Shown here piece by piece: positions 1 through 13,645 of a stretch of DNA of 64,000 nucleotides. Each line of letters begins with the position of its first letter. The first letter of the stretch is position 1. Below the pieces are notes generated by a model. The model searched no databases and was not told the origin of the DNA. It saw only the letters and a list, made by a program, of their open reading frames with translations. The stretch comes from Halictus rubicundus (taxonomy: Eukaryota > Arthropoda > Insecta > Hymenoptera > Halictidae). Where the stretch lies: contig NW_027489055.1 of NCBI RefSeq assembly GCF_050948215.1, positions 62,001 through 126,000 on the forward strand, read 5' to 3'. The translations under genes and the position numbers were made by a program.

Positions 1-620
1 CTATCCTCTATCCTATCCTCTATCCTATCCTATCCTCTATCCTATCCTATCCTCTATCCTATCCTATCCTCTATCCTATCCTATCCTCTATCCTATCCTA
101 TCCTCTATCCTATCCTGTCCTCTATCCTATCCTATCCTCTATCCTATCCTATCCTCTATCCTATCCAATCCTCTATCCTATCCTATCCTCTATCCTATCA
201 TATCCTCTATCCTATAATATCCTCTATCCTATCCTATCGTCTATCCTATCCTCTATCCTATCCTCTCCTCTATCCTATCCTATCCTGTATAGTATCCTAT
301 CCTCTATCCTATCCTATCCTCTATCCTATCCTATCCTCTATCCTATCCTATCCTCTATCCTATCCTATCCTCTATCCTATCCTATCATCTATCCTCAATC
401 CTATCCTTTCGTGTATCCTATCCAATCCTCTAACCTATCCTATCCTCTATCCTATCCTATCGTCTATCCTATCCTCTATCCTATCCTCTCCTCTATCCTA
501 TCCTATCCTGTATAGTATCCTATCCTCTATCCTATCCTATCCTCTATCCTATCCTATCATCTATCCTATCCTATCCTCTATCCTATCCTATCCTATCCTC
601 TATCCTATCCTATCGTCTAT
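1..620 (+). repeat. Variant-rich 17-mer array, left edge
   Basis: Mixed 17 and 12 bp units with dispersed variants: CCAATCC, TATAATATCC near 210, two GTATAG marks near 288 and 510, and one CTCAATCC...CTTTCGTGTATCC pair near 395-415. The same variant set recurs near 3.5 kb and in the 42.7 and 44.3 kb regions. I see no gene or other element here. Confidence 0.85.
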
Positions 621-2245
621 CCTATCCTCTATCCTATCCTATCCTCTATCCTATCCCCTATCCTAACCTATCCTCTATCCTATCCCATCATCTATCCTCT
701 ATCCTATCCAATCCTCTATCCTATCCTATCCTCTATCCTATCATATCCTCTATCCTATAATATCCTCTATCCTATCCTATCATCTATCCAATCCTCTATC
801 CTATCTTATCCTCTATCCTATCCTATCCTCTATCCTATCCTATCGTCTATCCTATCCTCTATCCTATCCTATCCTCTCTCCTATCCTATCCTCTATCCTA
901 TCCTATCGTCTATCCTATCCTCTATCCTATCCTATCCTCTATCCTATCCTATCCTCTATCCTATCCTATCCTCTATCCTATCCTATCCTCTATCCTATCC
1001 TATCCTCTATCCTATCCTATCCTCTATCCTATCCTATCCTCTATCCTATCCTATCCTCTATCCTATCCTATCCTCTATCCTATCCTATCCTCTATCCTAT
1101 CCTATCCTCTATCCTATCCTATCCTCTATCCTATCCTATCCTCTATCCTATCCTATCCTCTATCCTATCCTATCCTCTATCCTATCCTATCCTCTATCCT
1201 ATCCTATCCTCTATCCTATCCTATCCTCTATCCTATCCTATCCTCTATCCTATCCTATCCTCTATCCTATCCTATCCTCTATCCTATCCTATCCTCTATC
1301 CTATCCTATCCTCTATCCTATCCTATCCTCTATCCTATCCTATCCTCTATCCTATCCCATCATCTATCCTCTATCCTATCCTATCCTCTATCCTATCATA
1401 TCCTCTATCCTATAATATCCTCTATCCTATCCTATCATCTATCCAATCCTCTATCCTATCCTATCCTCTATCCTATCCTATCCTCTATCCTATCCTATCC
1501 TCTATCCTATCCTATCCTCTATCCTATCCTATCCTCTATCCTATCCTATCGTCTATCCTATCCTCTATCCTATCCTATCCTCTATCCTATCCCCTATCCT
1601 AACCTATCCTCTATCCTATCCCATCATCTATCCTCTATCCTATCCAATCCTCTATCCTATCCTATCCTCTATCCTATCATATCCTCTATCCTATAATATC
1701 CTCTATCCTATCCTATCATCTATCCAATCCTCTATCCTATCTTATCCTCTATCCTATCCTATCCTCTATCCTATCCTATCGTCTATCCTATCCTCTATCC
1801 TATCCTATCCTCTCTCCTATCCTATCCTCTATCCTATCCTATCGTCTATCCTATCCTCTATCCTATCCTATCCTCTATCCTATCCTATCCTCTATCCTAT
1901 CCTATCCTCTATCCTATCCTATCCTCTATCCTATCCTATCCTCTATCCTATCCTATCCTCTATCCTATCCTATCCTCTATCCTATCCTATCCTCTATCCT
2001 ATCCTATCCTCTATCCTATCCTATCCTCTATCCAATCCTATCCTCTATCCTATCCTATCCTCTATCCTATCCTATCCTCTATCCTATCCTATCCTCTATC
2101 CTATCCTATCCTCTATCCTATCCTATCCTCTATCCTATCCTATCCTCTATCCTATCCTATCCTCTATCCTATCCTATCCTCTATCCTATCCTATCCTCTA
2201 TCCTATCCTATCCTCTATCCTATCCTATCCTCTATCCTATCCCAT
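621..2245 (+). repeat. 936 bp higher-order repeat, two tandem copies
   Basis: Variant landmarks repeat at a spacing of 936 bp. CCCCTATCCTAACC is at 655 and 1591, and the TCTCTCC variant is at 875 and 1811. Each copy ends in a homogeneous run of 17-mers followed by CCCATCATC, at 1356 and 2241. Those end points are only 885 bp apart, so the second run is shorter by 51 bp, exactly three 17 bp units. The rest of the copies matches closely by eye. Confidence 0.85.
920..1356 (+). repeat. Homogeneous 17-mer run, about 25 units
   Basis: A run of consecutive consensus CTATCCTATCCTATCCT units with no visible substitution, the longest such run I see in the window. It closes on the CCCATCATC variant. 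A matching run with one CCAATCC interruption near 2032 lies at about 1860-2240. Confidence 0.85.
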
Positions 2246-2580
2246 CATCTATCCTCTATCCTATCCAATCCTCTATCCTATCCTATCCTCTATCCTATCA
2301 TATCCTCTATCCTATAATATCCTCTATCCTATCCTATTATCTATCCAATCCTCTATCCTATCCTATCCTCTATCCTATCCTATCCTCTATCCTATCCTAT
2401 CGTCTATCCTATCCTCTATCCTATCCTATCCTCTATCCTATCCTATCCTATCCTCTATCCTATCCTATCCCCTATCCTATCCTATCCTCTATCCTATCCT
2501 ATCCTCTATCCTCTATCCTATCCCCTATCCTATCCTCTATCCTATCCTCTATCCTATCCAATCCTCTATCCTATCCTATC
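2246..2580 (+). repeat. Variant 17-mer and 12-mer array
   Basis: Mixed short and full units with CCAATCC, TATAATATCC near 2310 and several 7 and 12 bp units between 2440 and 2580. It leads into the diverged cassette that follows. Nothing else is visible in this stretch. Confidence 0.8.
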
Positions 2581-2720
2581 CAATCCCCTATCCTATGCTC
2601 TATCCTATCCTACCCTCTATAATATCGTATACTCTATCATATCCTATCCTCTATCCTATAATATCATCTATCCGTTCCTATTCTCTATCCTAACCTATTC
2701 TGTATCCTATCCTCTATCCT
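2581..2720 (+). repeat. Diverged marker cassette, copy 1
   Basis: This is the most diverged stretch of the satellite. It starts CAATCCCCTATCCTATGC, continues with TATAATATCGTATACTC and TATCATCTATCCGTTCC, and ends with CTATCCTAACCTATTCTG. It is richer in A and T than the consensus and has substitutions in nearly every pentamer. Four further copies lie at 29906, 32160, 36557 and 39802. This copy reads TACCCTC where the others read TGCCCTC, so it is the outlier. Confidence 0.85.
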
Positions 2721-2734
2721 ATCCTCTATCCTAT

Positions 2735-2860
2735 CCTATCCTCTATACTATGCTCTATCCTCTATCCTATGCTCTATCCTATCCTCTATCCTATCCTATC
2801 CTCTATACTATGCTCTATCCTCTATCCTATGCTCTATCCTATCCTCTATCCTACCAAATC
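2735..2860 (+). repeat. 60 bp tandem duplication next to cassette copy 1
   Basis: The string CTCTATACTATGCTC occurs twice exactly 60 bp apart, followed by CTCTATCCTATGCTC in each case. The other four cassettes have a single version of this neighbour without the TATACTA variant. The pair is therefore a local duplication private to this copy. The two ATG triplets here come from a C-to-G change in the unit. Confidence 0.75.
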
Positions 2861-4800
2861 CCCTATCCTATCCTCTATCCTATCCTATCCTGTATCCTAT
2901 CCTATCCTCTATCCTATCTTCTATCCTATCCTCTATCCTATCCTATCCTCTATCCTATCTTCTATCCTATCCTCTATCCTATCCTATCCTCTATCCTATC
3001 TTCTATCCTATCCTCTATCCTATCCTATCCTATCCTCTATCCTATCCTATCCTCTATCCTATCCTATCCTCTATCCTTTCCTATCGTCTATCCTATCCTC
3101 TATCCTATCCTCTATCCTATCCTATCCTATCCTCTATCCTATCCTATCCTCTATCCTATCCTATCCTCTATCCTATCCTATCCTCTATCCTTTCCTATCG
3201 TCTATCCTATCCTCTATCCTATCCTATCCTCTATCCTATCCTATCCTCTATCCTATCCTATCCTCTATAGTATCCTATCCTCTATCCTATCCTATCCTCT
3301 ATCCTATCCTATCATCTATCCTATCCTATCCTCTATCCTATCCTATCCTCTATCCTATCCTATCGTCTATCCTATCCTCTATCCTATCCTATCCTCTATC
3401 CTATCCTGTCATCTATCCTCTATCGTATCCAATCCTCTATCCTATCCTATCCTCTATCCTATCCTATCCTCTATCCTATCCTATCATCTATCCTCAATCC
3501 TATCCTTTCGTGTATCTTATCCAATCCTCTATCCTATCCTATCCTCTATCCTATCCTATCGTCTATCCTATCCTCTATCCTATCCTCTCCTCTATCCTAT
3601 CCTATCCTGTATAGTATCCTGTCCTCTATCCTATCCTATCCTCTATCCTATCGTATCATCTATCCTATCCTATCCTCTATCCTATCCTATCCTCTATCCT
3701 ATCCTATCCTCTATCCTATCCTATCCTCTATCCTATCCTATCCTCTATCCTATCCTATCCTCTATCCTATCCTATCCTCTATCCTATCCTATCCTCTATC
3801 CTATCCCATCATCTATCCTCTATCCTATCCAATCCTCTATCCTATCCTATCCTCTATCCTATCATATCCTCTATCCTATAATATCCTCTATCCTATCCTA
3901 TCATCTATCCAATCCTCTATCCTATCCTATCCTCTATCCTAGCCTATCCTCTATCCTATCCTATCGTCTATCCTATCCTCTATCCTATAATATCCTCTAT
4001 CCTATCCTATCGTCTATCCTATCCTCTATCCTATCCTATCCTCTATCCTATCCTATCGTCTATCCTATCGTCTATCCTATCCTCTCCTCTATCCTATCCT
4101 ATCCTCTATAGTATCCTATCCTCTATCCTATCCTATCCTCTATCCTATCCTATCATCTATCCTATCCTATCCTCTATCCTATCCTATCGTCTATCCTATC
4201 CTCTATCCTATCCTATCCTCTATCCTATCCTATCATCTATCCTATCCTATCCTCTATCCTATCCTATCCTCTATCCTATCCTATCCTCTATCCTATCCTA
4301 TCGTCTATCCTATCCTCTATCCTATCCTATCCTCTATCCTATCCTCTATCCTATCCTCTATCCTATCCTATCCTCTATCCTATCCCATCATCTATCCTCT
4401 ATCCTATCCAATCCTCTATCCTATCCTATCCTCTATCCTATCATATCCTCTATCCTATAATATCCTCTATCCTATCCTATCGTCTATCCTATCCTCTATC
4501 CTATCCTCTCCTCTATCCTATCCTATCCTGTATAGTATCCTATCCTCTATCCTATCCTATCCTCTATCCTACCCTATCATCTATCCTATCCTATCCTCTA
4601 TCCTATCCTATCCTCTATCCTATCCTATCCTCTATCCTATCCTATCGTCTATCCTATCCTCTATCCTATCCTATCGTCTATCCTATCCTCTATCCTATCC
4701 TCTCCTCTATCCTATCCTATCCTGTATAGTATCCTATCCTCTATCCTATAGTATCCTCTATCCTATCGTATCATCTATCCTATCCTATCCTCTATCCTAT
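2861..4800 (+). repeat. Mixed-variant array with CTTTCC and GTATAG marks
   Basis: This stretch has TATCTTCTATCC variants near 2915-3005 (three at about 50-60 bp spacing), repeated CTTTCCTATCGTC near 3077 and 3190, one CTCAATCC...CTTTCGTG pair near 3495-3510, and TATAGT marks near 3270, 3610, 4107, 4531 and 4727. A homogeneous run at about 3670-3805 ends in CCCATCATC. I could not resolve a clean long period. No gene or other element is visible. Confidence 0.75.
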
Positions 4801-6300
4801 CCTATCCTCTATCCTATCCTATCCTCTATCCCATCCTATCCTCTATCCTATCCCCTATCCTATCCTCTATCCAATCCTATCCTCTATCCTATCCCATCAT
4901 TTATCCTCTATCCTATCCAATCCTCTATCCTATCCTATCCTCTATCCTATCCCATCATTTATCCTCTATCCTATCCAATCCTCTATCCTATCCTATCCTC
5001 TATCCTATCATATCCTCTATCCTATAATATCCTCTATCCTATCCTATCATCTATCCAATCCTCTATCCTATCTTATCCTCTATCCTATCCTATCCTCTAT
5101 CCTATCCTATCGTCTATCCTATCCTCTATCCTATCCTATCCTCTATCCTATCCTATCCTCTATCCTATCCTATCGTCTATCCTATCCTCTATCCTATCCT
5201 ATCCTCTATCCTATCCTGTCCTCTATCCTTTCCTATCGTCTATCCTATCCTCTATCCTATCCTATCCTCTATCCTATCCTATCATCTATCCTCAATCCTA
5301 TCCCTTCGTGTATCCTATCCAATCCTCTATCCTATCCTATCCTCTATCCTATCCTATCGTCTATCCTATCCTCTATCCTATCCTCTCCTCTATCCTATCC
5401 TATCCTGTATAGTATCCTATCCTCTATCCTATCCTATCCTCTATCCTACCCTATCATCTATCCTATCCTATCCTCTATCCTATCCTATCCTCTATCCTAT
5501 CCTATCCTCTATCCTATCCTATCCTCTATCCTATCCTCTATCCTATCCTATCCTATCCTCTATCCTATCCTATCCTCTATCCTATCCTATCCTCTATCCT
5601 ATCCTATCCTCTATCCTATCCTATCCTCTATCCTATCCTATCGTCTATCCTATCCTCTATCCTATCATCTCCTCTATCCTATCCTATCCTGTATAGTATC
5701 CTATCCTCTATCCTATCCTATCCTCTATCCTACCCTATCATCTATCCTATCCTATCCTCTATCCTATCCTATCCTCTATCCTATCCTATCCTCTATCCTA
5801 TCCTCTATCCTATCCTATCCTATCCTCTATCCTATCCTATCCTCTATCCTATCCTATCCTCTATCCTATCCTATCCTCTATCCTATCCTATCGTCTATCC
5901 TATCCTCTATCCTATCCTCTCCTCTATCCTATCCTATCCTGTATAGTATCCTATCCTCTATCCTATCCTATCCTCTATCCTACCCTATCATCTATCCTAT
6001 CCTATCCTCTATCCTATCCTATCCTCTATCCTATCCTATCCTCTATCCTATCCTCTATCCTATCCTATCCTATCCTCTATCCTATCCTATCCTCTATCCT
6101 ATCCTATCCTCTATCCTATCCTATCCTCTATCCTATCCTATCGTCTATCCTATCCTCTATCCTATCATCTCCTCTATCCTATCCTATCCTGTATAGTATC
6201 CTATCCTCTATCCTATCCTATCCTCTATCCTACCCTATCATCTATCCTATCCTATCCTCTATCCTATCCTATCCTCTATCCTATCCTCTATCCTATGCTA
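4801..6300 (+). repeat. 1,501 bp higher-order repeat, copy 1
   Basis: Landmarks match the next copy at a constant offset of 1,501 bp: CATCATTTA at 4895 (next copy 6396), CTCAATCC at 5291 (6792), the first GTATAG at 5407 (6908) and TATGCTATCC at 6295 (7796). Within the copy, CATCATTTA is itself doubled at a 58 bp spacing. The copy carries GTATAG marks at 5407, 5691, 5941 and 6191. Confidence 0.88.
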
Positions 6301-6301
6301 T
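5691..6301 (+). repeat. GTATAG triad 1 (250 bp repeat)
   Basis: GTATAG marks at 5691, 5941 and 6191 are 250 bp apart, which equals fourteen 17-mers plus one 12-mer. The sequence just before the marks is CATCTCC, CCTCTCC and CATCTCC in order. TATGCTATCC follows with its ATG 104 bp after the last mark. Confidence 0.85.
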
Positions 6302-7800
6302 CCTATCCTCTATCCTATCCTATCCTCTATCCCATCCTATCCTCTATCCTATCCCCTATCCTATCCTCTATCCAATCCTATCCTCTATCCTATCCCATCA
6401 TTTATCCTCTATCCTATCCAATCCTCTATCCTATCCTATCCTCTATCCTATCCCATCATTTATCCTCTATCCTATCCAATCCTCTATCCTATCCTATCCT
6501 CTATCCTATCATATCCTCTATCCTATAATATCCTCTATCCTATCCTATCATCTATCCAATCCTCTATCCTATCTTATCCTCTATCCTATCCTATCCTCTA
6601 TCCTATCCTATCGTCTATCCTATCCTCTATCCTATCCTATCCTCTATCCTATCCTATCCTCTATCCTATCCTATCGTCTATCCTATCCTCTATCCTATCC
6701 TATCCTCTATCCTATCCTGTCCTCTATCCTTTCCTATCGTCTATCCTATCCTCTATCCTATCCTATCCTCTATCCTATCCTATCATCTATCCTCAATCCT
6801 ATCCCTTCGTGTATCCTATCCAATCCTCTATCCTATCCTATCCTCTATCCTATCCTATCGTCTATCCTATCCTCTATCCTATCCTCTCCTCTATCCTATC
6901 CTATCCTGTATAGTATCCTATCCTCTATCCTATCCTATCCTCTATCCTACCCTATCATCTATCCTATCCTATCCTCTATCCTATCCTATCCTCTATCCTA
7001 TCCTATCCTCTATCCTATCCTATCCTCTATCCTATCCTCTATCCTATCCTATCCTATCCTCTATCCTATCCTATCCTCTATCCTATCCTATCCTCTATCC
7101 TATCCTATCCTCTATCCTATCCTATCCTCTATCCTATCCTATCGTCTATCCTATCCTCTATCCTATCATCTCCTCTATCCTATCCTATCCTGTATAGTAT
7201 CCTATCCTCTATCCTATCCTATCCTCTATCCTACCCTATCATCTATCCTATCCTATCCTCTATCCTATCCTATCCTCTATCCTATCCTATCCTCTATCCT
7301 ATCCTCTATCCTATCCTATCCTATCCTCTATCCTATCCTATCCTCTATCCTATCCTATCCTCTATCCTATCCTATCCTCTATCCTATCCTATCGTCTATC
7401 CTATCCTCTATCCTATCCTCTCCTCTATCCTATCCTATCCTGTATAGTATCCTATCCTCTATCCTATCCTATCCTCTATCCTACCCTATCATCTATCCTA
7501 TCCTATCCTCTATCCTATCCTATCCTCTATCCTATCCTATCCTCTATCCTATCCTCTATCCTATCCTATCCTATCCTCTATCCTATCCTATCCTCTATCC
7601 TATCCTATCCTCTATCCTATCCTATCCTCTATCCTATCCTATCGTCTATCCTATCCTCTATCCTATCATCTCCTCTATCCTATCCTATCCTGTATAGTAT
7701 CCTATCCTCTATCCTATCCTATCCTCTATCCTACCCTATCATCTATCCTATCCTATCCTCTATCCTATCCTATCCTCTATCCTATCCTCTATCCTATGCT
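6301..7800 (+). repeat. 1,501 bp higher-order repeat, copy 2
   Basis: Tandem partner of the preceding copy, matching it by eye at nearly every variant, including the 58 bp doubling of CATCATTTA at 6396 and 6454. GTATAG marks are at 6908, 7192, 7442 and 7692. The near identity implies a recent duplication or ongoing homogenisation; an assembly duplication is the alternative. Confidence 0.88.
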
Positions 7801-7802
7801 AT
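7192..7802 (+). repeat. GTATAG triad 2 (250 bp repeat)
   Basis: Marks at 7192, 7442 and 7692 with the same CATCTCC, CCTCTCC, CATCTCC order and ATG at 7796, again 104 bp after the last mark. It is the duplicate of triad 1 inside the 1,501 bp repeat. Confidence 0.85.
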
Positions 7803-9397
7803 CCTATCCTCTATCCTATCCTATCCTCTATCCTATCCTATCCTCTATCCTATCCTATCCTCTATCCTATCCTATCCTCTATCCTATCCTATCCTCTATC
7901 CTATCCTATCCTCTATCCTATCCTATCCTCTATCCTATCCTATCCTCTATCCTATCCTATCCTCTATCCTATCCTATCCTCTATCCTATCCTATCCTCTA
8001 TCCTATCCTATCCTCTATCCTATCCTATCCTCTATCCTATCCTATCCTCTATCCTATCCTATCCTCTATCCTATCCTATCCTATCCTCTATCCTATCCTA
8101 TCCTCTATCCTATCCTATCCTCTATCCTATCCTATCCTCTATCATATCCTATCCTCTATCCTATCCCATCATCTATCCTCTATCCAATCCAATCCTCTAT
8201 CCTATCCTATCCTCTATCCTATCATATCCTCTATCCTATAATATCCTCTATCCTATCCTATCATCTATCCAATCCTCTATCCTATCCTATCCTCTATCCT
8301 AGCCTATCCTCTATCCTATCCTATCGTCTATCCTATCCTCTATCCTATAATATCCTCTATCCTATCCTATCCTCTATCCTATCCTATCGTCTATCCTATC
8401 CTCTATCCTATCCTATCCTCTATCCTATCCTATCGTCTATCCCATCGTCTATCCTATCCTCTCCTCTATCCTATCCTATCCTCTATAGTATCCTATCCTC
8501 TATCCTATCCTATCCTCTATCCTATCCTATCATCTATCCTATCCTATCCTCTATCCTATCCTATCGTCTATCCTATCCTCTATCCTATCCTATCCTCTAT
8601 CCTATCCTCTATCCTATCCTATCCTCTATCCTATCCCATCATCTATCCTCTATCCTATCCAATCCTCTATCCTATCCTATCCTCTATCCTATCATATCCT
8701 CTATCCTATAATATCCTCTATCCTATCCTATCATCTATCCAATCCTCTATCCTATCTTATCCTCTATCCTATCCTATCCTCTATCCTATCCTATCGTCTA
8801 TCCTATCCTCTATCCTATCCTATCCTCTCTCCTATCCTATCCTCTATCCTATCCTATCGTCTATCCTATCCTCTATCCTATCCTATCCTCTATCCTATCC
8901 TATCCTCTATCCTATCATCTATCCTCTATCCTATCCAATCCTCTATCCTATCCTATCCTCTATTCTATCCTATCCTCTATCCTATCCGATCATCTATCCT
9001 CTATCCTATCCAATCCTCTATCCTATAATATCCTCTATCCTATCCTATCATCTATCCAATCCTCTATCCTATCCTATCCTCTATCCTAGCCTATCCTCTA
9101 TCCTATCCTATCGTCTATCCTATCCTCTATCCTATAATATCCTCTATCCTATCCTATCCTCTATCCTATCCTATCGTCTATCCTATCCTCTATCCTATCC
9201 TATCCTCTATCCTATCCTATCGTCTATCCTATCGTCTATCCTATCCTCTCCTCTATCCTATCCTATCCTCTATAGTATCCTATCCTCTATCCTATCCTAT
9301 CCTCTATCCTATCCTATCATCTATCCTATCCTATCCTCTATCCTATCATATCCTCTATCCTATCCTATCGTCTATCCTATCCTCTATCCTATCCTAT
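7801..9397 (+). repeat. Homogeneous run and partial large block before block A
   Basis: A run of consensus 17-mers at about 7800-8085 leads into CCAATCCAATCC, TATAATATCC and a TAGCC variant (CTAGCC at 8299 and again at 9086). This order matches the right-hand part of each large block downstream, so it looks like the tail of a further, truncated block. TTCTATCC at 9398 begins block A. No gene is visible. Confidence 0.75.
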
Positions 9398-9669
9398 CTT
9401 CTATCCTATCCTATCCTCTATCCTATCAAATCCCCTATCCTATCCTCTATCCTAATCCTATCCTGTATCCTATCCAATCCTCTATCCTATCCTATCTTCT
9501 ATCCTATCCTATCCTATCCTATCCTCTATCTTATCCTATCCTCTATCCTATCCTATCCTCTATCCTATCTATCATCTATCCTCTATCCTATCCAATCCTC
9601 TATCCTATCCTATCCTCTATCCTATCCTATCATCTATCCTCTATCCTATCCAATCCTCTATCCTATCCT

Positions 9670-11040
9670 ATCCTCTATTCTATCCTATCCTCTATCCTAT
9701 CCGATCATCTATCCTCTATCCTATCCAATCCTCTATCCTATCCTATCCTCTATCCTATCATATCTTCTATCCTATCCTATCCTATCCTATCCTATCATCT
9801 ATCCTATCCTCTATCCTATCCTATCCTCTATCCTATCCTATCCTCTATCCTATCCAATCCTCTATCCTATCCTATCCTCTATCCTATCCTATCATCTATC
9901 CTCTATCCTATCCAATCCTCTATCCTATCCTATCCTCTATTCTATCCTATCCTCTATCCTATCCGATCATCTATCCTCTATCCTATCCTATCCTCTATCC
10001 AATCCTATCGTCTACCCTATCCTCTATCCTATCCTATCCTCTATCTTATCCTATCCTCTATCTTATCCTATCCTCTATCCTATCCTATCCTCTATCCTAT
10101 CCTATCCTCTATCCTATCCTATCCTCTATCCTATCCTATCCTCTATCCTATCCTATCCTCTATCCTATCCTATCCTCTATCCTATCCTATCCTCTATCCT
10201 ATCCTATCGCCTACCCTATCCTCTATCCTATCCTATCCTCTATCTTATCCTATCCTCTATCCTATCCTTTCCTCTATCCTATCCTATCTTCTATCCTATC
10301 CTATCCTCTATCCTATCAAATCCCCTATCCTATCCTCTATCCTATCCTATCCTGTATCCTATCCAATCCTCTATCCTATCCTATCTTCTATCCTATCCTA
10401 TCCTATCCTATCCTCTATCTTATCCTATCCTCTATCCTATCCTATCCTCTATCCTATCCTATCATCTATCCTCTATCCTATCCAATCCTCTATCCTATCC
10501 TATCCTCTATCCTATCCTATCATCTATCCTCTATCCTATCCAATCCTCTATCCTATCCTATCCTCTATTCTATCCTATCCTCTATCCTATCCGATCATCT
10601 ATCCTCTATCCTATCCAATCCTCTATCCTATCCTATCCTCTATCCTATCCAATCCTCTATCCTATCCTATCCTCTATCCTATCATATCCTCTATCCTATA
10701 ATATCCTCTATCCTATCCTATCATCTATCCAATCCTCTATCATATCCTATCCTCTATCCTATCCTATCCTCTATCCTAACCTTTCGTCTACCCTATCCTC
10801 TATCCTATCCTATCCTCTATCCTATCCTATCCTCTATTGTATCCTATCCTCTATCCTATCCTATCCTCTATCCTATCCTATCATCTATCCTCTATCCTAT
10901 CCAATCCTCTATCCTATCCTATCCTCTATTCTATCCTATCCTCTATCCTATCCGATCATCTATCCTCTATCCTATCCAATCCTCTATCCTATCCTATCCT
11001 CTATCCTATCATATCCTCTATCCTATAATATCCTCTATCC
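9670..11040 (+). repeat. Repeated CCGATCATC module
   Basis: The module CTATTCTATCC...CTATCCGATCATC recurs near 9676, 9945, 10566 and 10930, usually followed by CCAATCC and TATAATATCC. It also appears once or twice in each later block. Local multiplication of the module explains why block A is longer here than its counterparts. Confidence 0.7.
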
Positions 11041-13645
11041 TATCCTATCATCTATCCTATCCTATCCTCTATCCTATCCTATCCTCTATCCTATCCTATC
11101 CTCTATCCTATCCTATCCTCTATCCTATCCTATCCTCTATCCTATCCTATCGTCTACCCTATCCTCTATCCTATCCTATCCTCTATCTTATCCTATCCTC
11201 TATCCTATCCTATCCTCTATCCTATGCTCTATCCTATCCTCTATCCTACCAAATCCCCTATCCTATCCTCTATCCTATCCTATCCTCTATCCTATCCTAT
11301 CCTCTATCCTATCCTATCCTCTATCCTATCCTATCCTCTATCCTATCCTATCCTCTATCCTATCCTATCCTCTATCCTATCCTATCCTCTATCCTATCCT
11401 ATCCTCTATCCTATCCTATCCTCTATCCTATCCTATCCTCTATCCTATCCTATCCTCTATCCTATCCTATCCTCTATCCTATCCTATCCTCTATCCTATC
11501 CTATCCTCTATCCTATCCTATCCTCTATCCTATCCTATCCTCTATCCTATCCTATCCTCTATCCTATCCTATCCTCTATCCTATCCTATCGTCTACCCTA
11601 TCCTCTATCCTATCCTATCCTCTATCTTATCCTATCCTCTATCCTATCCTATCCTCTATCCTATCCTATCTTCTATCCTATCCTATCCTCTATCCTATCA
11701 AATCCCCTATCCTATCCTCTATCCTATCCTATCCTGTATCCTATCCAATCCTCTATCCTATCCTATCTTCTATCCTATCCTATCCTATCCTATCCTCTAT
11801 CTTATCCTATCCTCTATCCTATCCTATCCTCTATCCTATCCTATCATCTATCCTCTATCCTATCCAATCCTCTATCCTATCCTATCCTCTATCCTATCCT
11901 ATCATCTATCCTCTATCCTATCCAATCCTCTATCCTATCCTATCCTCTATTCTATCCTATCCTCTATCCTATCCGATCATCTATCCTCTATCCTATCCAA
12001 TCCTCTATCCTATCCAATCCTCTATCCTATCCTATCCTCTATCCTATCATATCCTCTATCCTATAATATCCTCTATCCTATCCTATCATCTATCCAATCC
12101 TCTATCCTATCCTATCCTCTATCCTATCCTATCCTCTATCCCAACCTTTCGTCTACCGTATCCTCTATCCTATCCTATCCTCTATCCTATCCTATCCTCT
12201 ATTGTATCCTATCCTCTATCCTATCCTATCCTCTATCCTATCCTATCATCTATCCTCTATCCTATCCAATCCTCTATCCTATCCTTTCCTCTATTCTATC
12301 CTATCCTCTATCCTATCCGATCATCTATCCTCTATCCTATCCAATCCTCTATCCTATCCTATCCTCTATCCTATCATATCCTCTATCCTATAATATCCTC
12401 TATCCTATCCTATCATCTATCCAATCCTCTATCCTATCCTATCCTCTATCCTATCCTATCCTCTATCCTAACCTTTCGTCTACCCTATCCTCAATCCTAT
12501 CCTATCCTCTATCCTATCCTATCCTCTATTGTATCCTATCCTCTATCCTATCCTATCCTCTATCGTATCCTATCCTCTATCCTACCCTATCATCTATCCT
12601 ATCCTATCCTCTATCCTATCCTATCCTCTATCCTATCCTATCGTCTATCCTATCCTCTATCCTATCCTATCGTCTATCCTATCCTCTATCCTATCCTCTC
12701 CTCTATCCTATCCTATCCTGTATAGTATCCTATCCTCTATCCTATAGTATCCTCTATCCTATCGTATCATCTATCCTATCCTATCCTCTATCCTATCCTA
12801 TCCTCTATCCTATCCTATCCTCTATCCCATCCTATCCTCTATCCTATCCTCTATCCTATCCTCTATCCAATCCTATCCTCTATCCTATCCCATCATTTAT
12901 CCTCTATCCTATCCAATCCTCTATCCTATCCTATCCTCTATCCTATCATATCCTCTATCCTATAATATCCTCTATCCTATCCTATCATCTATCCAATCCT
13001 CTATCCTATCTTATCCTCTATCCTATCCTATCCTCTATCCTATCCTATCGTCTATCCTATCCTCTATCCTATCCTATCCTCTATCCTATCCTATCCTCTA
13101 TCCTATCCTATCGTCTATCCTATCCTCTATCCTATCCTATCCTCTATCCTATCCTGTCCTCTATCCTTTCCTATCGTCTATCCTATCCTCTATCCTATCC
13201 TATCCTCTATCCTATCCTATCATCTATCCTCAATCCTATCCCTTCGTGTATCCTATCCAATCCTCTATCCTATCCTATCCTCTATCCTATCCTATCGTCT
13301 ATCCTATCCTCTATCCTATCCTATCCTGTATAGTATCCTATCCTCTATCCTATCCTATCCTCTATCCTACCCTATCATCTATCCTATCCTATCCTCTATC
13401 CTATCCTATCCTCTATCCTATCCTATCCTCTATCCTATCCTATCCTCTATCCTATCCTATCCTCTATCCTATCCTCTATCCTATCCTATCCTATCCTCTA
13501 TCCTATCCTATCCTCTATCCTATCCTATCCTCTATCCTATCCTATCCTCTATCCTATCCTATCCTCTATCCTATCCTATCCTCTATCCTATCCTATCGTC
13601 TATCCTATCCTCTATCCTATCATCTCCTCTATCCTATCCTATCCT

